From UBA2219 sp964612075 (GTDB lineage Bacteria; Desulfobacterota; Deferrimicrobia; Deferrimicrobiales; Deferrimicrobiaceae): a stretch of 37,787 bases of DNA. The translations under genes were made by a program, and so were the position numbers. The stretch is from the NCBI GenBank assembly GCA_964612075.1, contig CAZTFC010000025.1:1-37787 (forward strand), written 5' to 3'. The notes beneath the pieces were generated by a model. It was not told the DNA's origin. It saw only the letters and a list, made by a program, of their open reading frames with translations, and did no database searches. This document shows positions 32,299-37,787 of this stretch, one piece after another (within the stretch, counting starts at the first letter, position 1; each line of letters starts with the position of its first letter).

Positions 32299-32679
32299 TT
32301 AGCCCCGGCGGAAATACTCCGCGCGGGCGTCCTCGGATTCCCACACCGCGACGCGGGCCACCCGCACGGGAGGCGGCGTCTTCTTCTCCATCTCCTCGAA
32401 GACGTGGCGGGCGAGGTTCTCCGAGGACGGGTTCACGGCGTCGAAGGGCGGGACGTCGTTCAGGTACATGTGGTCGAAGCGGGAGAGCACATCGGCCAGG
32501 GCCGACTTGATCTCCCGGAAATCGAGTGCGATGCCGCGGGCGTCGAGCGTGCCGGACTCCACCGTCACCTCGACCCGCCAGTTGTGCCCGTGGAGCCGTT
32601 CGCAGTTGCCGCCGTACTCCTTGAGCCGGTGCGCGGCCGCGATCGAGGCCCGGACGGTTAGAGCGTAGGTTCCGGTCAT
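32299..32679 (-). CDS. queD: 6-carboxytetrahydropterin synthase (QueD)
   Basis: A 126-residue QueD/6-pyruvoyltetrahydropterin synthase fold protein making 6-carboxy-5,6,7,8-tetrahydropterin on the way to preQ1. Zinc ligands: AAHRL and the LHGHNW pair. The CxxxHGH motif as CERLHGH contains the catalytic Cys. LDFREIK and FDHMYLND also fit, with SSENLARHVFEE following. The CxxxHGH signature favours QueD over true PTPS. ATG at 32679 has GGAGGA two bases upstream. Converges on the DUF1858 gene. Confidence 0.92.
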   Translation of the reverse strand: MTGTYALTVRASIAAAHRLKEYGGNCERLHGHNWRVEVTVESGTLDARGIALDFREIKSALADVLSRFDHMYLNDVPPFDAVNPSSENLARHVFEEMEKKTPPPVRVARVAVWESEDARAEYFRRG

Positions 32680-33314
32680 TTCTCCTCCAGAGGCGACAAG
32701 GTGATCGTTGCTTTCGATGCGGCGCGGGCGCGCCAGTTTCGCACTTCCTTGGCGATCCTCTCCTCCAGCAGCTCCCGCCGCACCGTCTCCTCGGACAGCC
32801 CCGGGGCCGCGGTCCCTTCGGCGGACCGGCGCTGGAGCTCCTTCTTCACGTCCTCGTCCTTGACCTCGAGGAACGCGCCGACCCGTCGGCGCAGGAAGTC
32901 CAGGACGAGGAGCTTGCGCTCCACCCATTTCCCGATCTCGGCGGGAGAGACATCCCTCCCGCACGGGGAATCGCAGCCGGCCGCCCGGGCCAGCGCCTCC
33001 CGGACCCTTTCCTCCAGCACCCCGTTGTCCACCTGCCCGAGCGCGAGCTTTTCGTGCTCCTGCATCGCCAGGGTGTCGGAGATCAGCCGCTCGCGGGCCC
33101 CCTCGAGGGAGAGGGGCTCCGCCCCGCCATCCGGCGCCGCGCCGCATCCCAGGAGGCATCGTTCGCGGAGCACGTCGGAAAGGAAAAGGACCTCCTTGTT
33201 CACCGTCGCCGCCGTCGCCTCGTAGAGCCGGAACCCCTCCGCGGACCGCGCGGGGAGAGGTGTCAGTACCGCCGAAAGGAGCGACAGGAGGAGTAGGAAG
33301 GCGCGCCGTCTCAA
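32676..33314 (-). CDS. SurA N-domain-like periplasmic protein without PPIase domain
   Basis: A 212-residue exported protein. Signal peptide about 1-24 (AFLLLLSLLSAVL, cleavage near ARSAEG). The mature start ATVNKEVLFLSDV resembles the N-terminal segment of SurA and PpiD-like chaperones, followed by helices and a C-terminal ERIAKEVRNWR stretch; no parvulin rotamase domain is present. Start: TTG at 33314, coupled as TTGA to the nadC stop. Several cysteines (GCGAAP, GCDSPCGRD) could form disulfides. Probably an outer-membrane or secreted-protein chaperone; function inferred. Confidence 0.75.
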   Translation of the reverse strand: MRRRAFLLLLSLLSAVLTPLPARSAEGFRLYEATAATVNKEVLFLSDVLRERCLLGCGAAPDGGAEPLSLEGARERLISDTLAMQEHEKLALGQVDNGVLEERVREALARAAGCDSPCGRDVSPAEIGKWVERKLLVLDFLRRRVGAFLEVKDEDVKKELQRRSAEGTAAPGLSEETVRRELLEERIAKEVRNWRARAASKATITLSPLEEK

Positions 33315-34135
33315 GAGGTCATTTCGAAGGAGATGTCGAAGGCCGGGGCGGAGTGCGTGATCGCCCCGACGGCGATGGCGGCGACCCCGGTGCTTGCGTA
33401 CTCCTCCACGTTCCCGAGGTGGATGCCGCCGGACGCCTCGAGGAAGACCTCCCCCCCGAAGCGCGCCACCGCTTCCCGCACCGTCGCCGGCTTCATGTTG
33501 TCGAGCAGGACCGCGTCGGCGCCGGCGGCCACAGCCTCCTCGACTTCCGCGAGGGTTTCCGCCTCCACCTCGATCTTCACCAGGTGATGGGCTGCCCGGC
33601 GGGCGACCGCTATCGCCTCCGCGACGCCGCCGGCCGCCCGGATGCCGTTGTCCTTGATGAGGATGCCGTCCGAGAGGGAAAAACGGTGGTTGGCCCCTCC
33701 CCCGATCCGGACGGCGTATTTTTCCAGGTTGCGCATCAGCGGCGTCGTCTTCCTGGTATCGAGCAGCCGGGTCCCGTACGGCGCGATCCTCTCCGCGAAA
33801 AGCGAGGTCGCGGTGGCCACGCCGGAGAGCCGCGCAAGGAAGTTGAGGGCCGTCCGCTCCGCGCGCAGGAGGGCGGACACCGGGCCCGACGCGTCGCCCA
33901 GGCAGTCGCCGGCGGCGACGCGGCGCCCCTCCGGCACGAACAGGACGGCGACCGAAGGGTCGACGCGGCGGAACACCTCCTTCGCCACGGGGCCCCCGCA
34001 GAAGATCCCCTCCCTCCTCGCCAGGAAGACGCCTTTCCCGTTGCCGGAAAGCGCCTCCCCGAACGGGTCCCCGAAAGGGGCGTCCTCCCGGAGGGCGTCC
34101 CGGACGAGCTGCTCGTAATGCCACGGAGGGATCAC
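33311..34135 (-). CDS. nadC: Nicotinate-nucleotide diphosphorylase (carboxylating)
   Basis: A 274-residue quinolinate phosphoribosyltransferase of NAD synthesis. Visible: LRAERTALNFLARLSGVATAT, LDTRKTTPLMRNLEKYAV, GGGANHRFSLSDGILIKDNG and a barrel ending LEASGGIHLGNV EEYAS. Residues for quinolinate binding (the His of ANHR, Lys of LIKDNG) are present. ATG at 34135 overlaps the valS stop by 4 bp. Confidence 0.96.
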   Translation of the reverse strand: MIPPWHYEQLVRDALREDAPFGDPFGEALSGNGKGVFLARREGIFCGGPVAKEVFRRVDPSVAVLFVPEGRRVAAGDCLGDASGPVSALLRAERTALNFLARLSGVATATSLFAERIAPYGTRLLDTRKTTPLMRNLEKYAVRIGGGANHRFSLSDGILIKDNGIRAAGGVAEAIAVARRAAHHLVKIEVEAETLAEVEEAVAAGADAVLLDNMKPATVREAVARFGGEVFLEASGGIHLGNVEEYASTGVAAIAVGAITHSAPAFDISFEMTS

Positions 34136-36789
34136 GAGAGGTATCTGCTCACCAGCTCGAGGTTCTTTCCGAGCTTCCCCAACTTCTCCTCCAGGGCGTT
34201 CCTCCGGTCGCGAAGGGCGGAGACGATATCCTCCGGCGCGTTCGCGACGAACTTCTCGTTATTGAGCTGCCCGTTCACGCGGGTGAGCTCCGCCTTCCCC
34301 TTCTCGATCTCCCTGCCCAGGCGCCTGGCCTCCTGGTCGAAGTCGATCAGCCCGGCCAGCGGGATGCACACCTCGATCCCGTCGACGACCGCCGTCGCGT
34401 CCTCCACGGGGATGTAGTCGGCGTCCGCGTACGCGATGCGGTCCGCGCGGGCGAGGCGCCGCAGGACCTCCTCGTGGCTCTTGAGGAACGCGAGCTCCTC
34501 CGGCTGCCCCTTCAGGCGGATCTCCACCTTCTTCGCGGGCGGGACGTTCAGCTCGCTGCGGATGTTCCGGACGGCGCGAACGGTCTCCATCAGGCGGCCC
34601 ATGTCCTCCTCGACGTCGTGGTCCGCCGCCGCCGCGTCCGCGACCGGGAACGGAAGGTTGTAGAGCAGTCCGCGCTCCCCGGGGAGGGTGTGCCACAGAT
34701 CCTCGGTGATGAAGGGGATGAACGGATGACCGAGGGCGAGGATCGTCTCGTACACGCGCAGGAGGACCGAGCGCTGCCGCTCGCGGTCCCGGTTCTCCGC
34801 CTCGACGTCCAGGGACGGCTTGATCATCTCCACGTACCAGTCGCAGAACTCGTGCCACACGAACTGGTAGTACGCCGAGCCCGCGTCGTTGAACCGGTAT
34901 TCCTCGATCCCCTTGCGGACCTCGTCGATCACGCGCTGGAGCCGGGAAAGGATCCACCGGTCCACGACCGACAGCTCTCCGGGAAGCTCCCTGCCGGTCG
35001 TCGCGTCCGCGTGCATCGTGACGAAGCGGCCCGCCTGGAAGAGCTTGTTCATGAAGTTCCGGTACCCCTCGACGCGCTCGTCGGACATCCGGATGTCGCG
35101 CCCCTGCGCCGCGAGGGCGACGAGCGTGAACCGGAAGGCGTCGGTGCCGAACTTCTCGATGACCTCCAGGGGATCGATGACGTTCCCCCGCGTCTTGCTC
35201 ATCTTCTCTCCCCGCGCGTCCCGCACCAGGGCATGGATCACCACGTCGCGGAACGGGGCCTTTCCGGTGCACTCGATCCCCATCATCATCATCCGGGCGA
35301 CCCAGAAGAAGAGGATGTCGAAGCCGGTAACCAGGGCGGAGGTCGGGTAATACCGCTCCAGGTCCGGGGTCTTTTCGGGCCACCCCAGCGTGGAGAAGGG
35401 CCACAGGCCGGAGGAGAACCAGGTGTCGAGGACGTCCTCCTCCTGCTTCAGCTCCTTCCAACCGCAGAAGGGGCACTTCGCGGGCTTCTCGACGTCGACG
35501 ACGGTCTTCCCGCAAGCCTCGCAGTAGTATGCCGGGATCCTGTGCCCCCACCAGATCTGCCGCGAGATGCACCAGTCGCGGATGTTCTCCATCCATTCGA
35601 AGTAGGTCTTTTCCCACTGGGCGGGGATGATCCGGGTCTCCCCCTTCCGCACCGCCTCGATGGCGGGCTCCGCCAGCGGCTTCGTCTTCACGAACCACTG
35701 CATGCTCTCGGCCGGCTCCACCACCGTCTGGCAGCGATAGCAGTGGCCGATGTTGTGGAGGTACGCCTCTTCGCGGACCAGGAGCCCTTCCTCCTTGAGC
35801 TTCGCCACCACCGCTTCGCGGCAGGCGAACCGGTCCATCCCGGCAAAGGCCCCCGCGTCCGCGGTCATCTTCCCGGACAGGTCGATCACGCGGACGGAGG
35901 GAAGGTTGTGGCGCTTCGCGACCTCGAAGTCGTTCACGTCGTGCGCCGGGGTGATCTTCACCGCCCCGGTGCCGAATTCCCGGTCCACCATGGGGTCGGC
36001 CACGACCGGGATCGGGCGGTCCATCAGGGGGAGGCGGAGGGTCTCCCCGACCAACCCCGCGAACCGCTCGTCCTTCGGGTTCACCGCGACGGCGGTGTCC
36101 CCCAGCATCGTTTCCGGCCGCGTGGTCGCCACGACGACCCCTTCGCCGCCGGACCAGCCGGGATACCGGATATACCACAGGCTGCCCTTTTTCTCCTCGT
36201 AGGAGACCTCGAGGTCGGACAGCGCCGTGTGGCAGCGCGGGCACCAGTTGATGATGTACCGGCCCTTGTAGATGAGCCCTTTCCTGTAGAGGCGGACGAA
36301 CGCTTCCTTGACGGCGCGGGAGAGCCCCTCGTCCATCGTGAACCGCTCGCGGTCCCAGTCGCACGCCGCGCCGAGCCGCTTGAGCTGCTTGAGGATCGTC
36401 CCCCCGCTCTGCTCCTTCCACTTCCACACGCGCTCGACGAACGCCTCGCGGCCGAGCTGCTGCCGGGTGATCCCCTCTTTCTTCAGCTCCCGCTCGACGA
36501 CGTTCTGCGTGGCGATCCCCGCGTGGTCCATGCCCGGAAGCCACAGGGCGTTCTTCCCGTTCATCCGGGCGTACCGGATGAGGACGTCCTGGAGCGTCAC
36601 GTTCAGGGCGTGCCCCATGTGGAGCGACCCGGTGACGTTGGGAGGCGGGATGACGATCGTGTAAGGCTCGCCGGGGCGGTGGGGGTGGGCGTGAAACACC
36701 CCTTCGGAGAGCCACTCCGAGTACCACTTCTCCTCGGTGGTTTTCGGGTTGTAGGTCGATTTGTCCTTTCCGGGATCTTTTTCCTTCAT
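34132..36789 (-). CDS. valS: Valyl-tRNA synthetase
   Basis: An 885-residue class Ia synthetase that charges tRNA with valine. HIGH motif as PPPNVTGSLHMGHALN, editing domain TTRPETMLGDTAVAV, tryptophan-rich WWGHRIPAYYCEACG with zinc cysteines, KMSKS-type motif GEKMSKTRGN, and the C-terminal coiled coil (EIEKGKAELTRVNGQ). ATG at 36789 overlaps the response-regulator stop by 4 bp and no Shine-Dalgarno is visible, consistent with coupling. The upstream reading frame continues without a start that fits the family. Confidence 0.97.
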   Translation of the reverse strand: MKEKDPGKDKSTYNPKTTEEKWYSEWLSEGVFHAHPHRPGEPYTIVIPPPNVTGSLHMGHALNVTLQDVLIRYARMNGKNALWLPGMDHAGIATQNVVERELKKEGITRQQLGREAFVERVWKWKEQSGGTILKQLKRLGAACDWDRERFTMDEGLSRAVKEAFVRLYRKGLIYKGRYIINWCPRCHTALSDLEVSYEEKKGSLWYIRYPGWSGGEGVVVATTRPETMLGDTAVAVNPKDERFAGLVGETLRLPLMDRPIPVVADPMVDREFGTGAVKITPAHDVNDFEVAKRHNLPSVRVIDLSGKMTADAGAFAGMDRFACREAVVAKLKEEGLLVREEAYLHNIGHCYRCQTVVEPAESMQWFVKTKPLAEPAIEAVRKGETRIIPAQWEKTYFEWMENIRDWCISRQIWWGHRIPAYYCEACGKTVVDVEKPAKCPFCGWKELKQEEDVLDTWFSSGLWPFSTLGWPEKTPDLERYYPTSALVTGFDILFFWVARMMMMGIECTGKAPFRDVVIHALVRDARGEKMSKTRGNVIDPLEVIEKFGTDAFRFTLVALAAQGRDIRMSDERVEGYRNFMNKLFQAGRFVTMHADATTGRELPGELSVVDRWILSRLQRVIDEVRKGIEEYRFNDAGSAYYQFVWHEFCDWYVEMIKPSLDVEAENRDRERQRSVLLRVYETILALGHPFIPFITEDLWHTLPGERGLLYNLPFPVADAAAADHDVEEDMGRLMETVRAVRNIRSELNVPPAKKVEIRLKGQPEELAFLKSHEEVLRRLARADRIAYADADYIPVEDATAVVDGIEVCIPLAGLIDFDQEARRLGREIEKGKAELTRVNGQLNNEKFVANAPEDIVSALRDRRNALEEKLGKLGKNLELVSRYLS

Positions 36790-37787
36790 GAAGATATCGG
36801 CTTTCCGGCCTGGGTCCGTATCCGGGAAATCTCCTCCCGGATCAGCGCTTCGGCGGTGGCCGGGATCACCTCCCATGCGACGGATTCGACCGATTCGCGT
36901 ATTCTTGCCGAGAATTCCCCGGCAAGTCGGTCCATCATCTCCCACATCACCTTCTCGACGGCCTCTGAGGCGACTTCGCGGAATATGGCCTCGGCCCGGG
37001 CCGCGAACTGCTCCTTCAGCTCCGCCCGGAGGATCTCGTCTCCGCCCCCTTCTTCGTACGCTGCGGAAGCCGCAGGGGCCGGCGCGGCGGCCGTTTCGGG
37101 GAATACCTCCTCCTCCGGCGCCGCCTCCGGGATCCAGTCCGCGGTCGCTTCGGGAGCCTCTTCCCGCGGCGTCTCCGGGACCGCCTCCATTCCTTCCTCT
37201 CCCGCTTCCCCGGCCATTTCCTCCGCCGCTTCCCCGCCCCCTGCTTCCGGTGTTTCCTCGAATTCCGCCGCCGTCGGGGCCTCTGTGATCTCCTCCAGTT
37301 CCTCTATCTCCTCGATTTCCTCGACCGCTTCCAGCGCCTCAGCCGGCTCGGCGGGAGCGGGAGGCTCCTGCGCCGCAGGGGACGTCTCGGCCGGTTCCCC
37401 TATATCGTCGATCGACACGTCGAATTCGTCGTAGCCCGCCGCGTCCTTCCCCGCCGCCGCGGCGACGTCGCCGGCGAAGGCCTCCCCGACCGTTCCGGCC
37501 GCGGCATCGGGCTTCACCGTCGGGACCGCCTCCTCGACTTCGTCGAGTACATCGCTGAAATCCCAATGTTCGTCCGCCGGTGGCGCCGGCGCCTCCGCAA
37601 CGGGCTCCTGCGTCTTCGCGACCGGGGGGGCCTCCTCGCGCTTCCCGGTGAGACTTTCCACTTTTTCGAGAAGTTCCATGGTCTCGAACGGCTTGAAAAG
37701 TACCCCCTTCGCGCCGCACGCCTCGACCTTCTCCTCGTCGAGAGGGACGAGGGTCCCCGAAAGGATCAGCACGGGGAGATCCTTCGT
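36786..37787 (-). CDS. Response regulator with Glu/Ala-rich linker (N-terminus cut by window edge)
   Basis: At least 333 residues are visible. At the start, VLILSGTLVPLDEEKVEACGAKGVLFKPF is the second half of a receiver domain (beta4 to beta5, with the conserved Lys of FKPF); the phosphorylated aspartate lies beyond the window. A long low-complexity acidic linker of Ala, Glu and Pro (about 150 residues) follows, then a C-terminal helical region with repeated VEKVMWEMM and VESVAWEVIP segments and a closing ALIREEISRIR. No DNA-binding or enzymatic output domain is recognisable. Its linkage to valS is conserved in some Desulfuromonadales as far as I recall. Confidence 0.8.
   Translation of the reverse strand, partial: TKDLPVLILSGTLVPLDEEKVEACGAKGVLFKPFETMELLEKVESLTGKREEAPPVAKTQEPVAEAPAPPADEHWDFSDVLDEVEEAVPTVKPDAAAGTVGEAFAGDVAAAAGKDAAGYDEFDVSIDDIGEPAETSPAAQEPPAPAEPAEALEAVEEIEEIEELEEITEAPTAAEFEETPEAGGGEAAEEMAGEAGEEGMEAVPETPREEAPEATADWIPEAAPEEEVFPETAAAPAPAASAAYEEGGGDEILRAELKEQFAARAEAIFREVASEAVEKVMWEMMDRLAGEFSARIRESVESVAWEVIPATAEALIREEISRIRTQAGKPISS

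Noticed and set aside
32281..32310. Possible terminator between the converging DUF1858 and queD genes
   Set aside because: Only a 5-bp GCCGG/CCGGC pair and no T-run on either strand.
34474..37434. Very long open frame antisense to valS (986 codons)
   Set aside because: It has Arg/Pro/Gly/Asp/His-rich composition typical of high-GC antisense frames and lies opposite the well-supported valS.

Overview
The window is a contiguous, high-GC, gene-dense bacterial chromosome segment made almost entirely of conserved housekeeping genes; I recognise no phage, plasmid, CRISPR, tRNA, rRNA or insertion-sequence genes. The organism is probably a Gram-negative member of the Desulfobacterota / Desulfuromonadia-like lineages (old Deltaproteobacteria). 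This is inferred from the SecDF-YajC set, futalosine-route menaquinone synthesis (MqnA), class 1B PyrD/PyrK, a pyruvoyl-dependent arginine decarboxylase, a DUF1858 protein and a response regulator with a long Glu/Ala-rich linker. Taxonomy is inference; nothing here fixes a species.

Region 1 (1-15303, all minus strand). Transcription runs right to left: tgt, yajC, secD, secF, recJ, speB, pdaD, fabH-like, rimI, pyrK, pyrD, then a terminator/attenuator hairpin abutting the rimP start codon, then the classical rimP-nusA-ylxR-infB translation/transcription cluster. infB is cut by the window edge just before its end. A 100-N assembly gap lies inside a 21-bp coding tandem repeat in the nusA tail. 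Functions include tRNA queuosine modification, the Sec translocon accessory complex, arginine to agmatine to putrescine conversion, pyrimidine synthesis and the core translation machinery.

Region 2 (15304-15841). A gene-free spacer holds a candidate promoter with an overlapping dyad for tgt, a REP-like palindromic element and a 16-bp-period direct repeat.

Region 3 (15842-27228, minus strand). A tightly packed run, read right to left: a LysE-type exporter, a nucleotidyltransferase/phosphomannomutase-like fusion, an MBL hydrolase, coaBC, a type-4 uracil-DNA glycosylase, rlmI-like methyltransferase, NfeD protease, slipin, SpoIID and queA. Many junctions are 4-bp stop/start overlaps, including one with an apparent CTG start (queA).

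Region 4 (27286-31075). A plus-strand Nudix gene converges on a minus-strand cytidylate-kinase-like gene; a second REP-like element follows, then a minus-strand rsmD-coaD-aspartate aminotransferase group joined by ATGA overlaps.

Region 5 (31193-37787). Plus-strand mqnA and a DUF1858 gene face a minus-strand group read as response regulator, valS, nadC, a SurA-N-like periplasmic protein and queD. With tgt, queA and queD the window carries three separated queuosine genes. The most unusual items are the phosphosugar-mutase domain with all four catalytic loops degenerate, the rimP leader terminator, the two REP-like elements and the collapsed nusA repeat.
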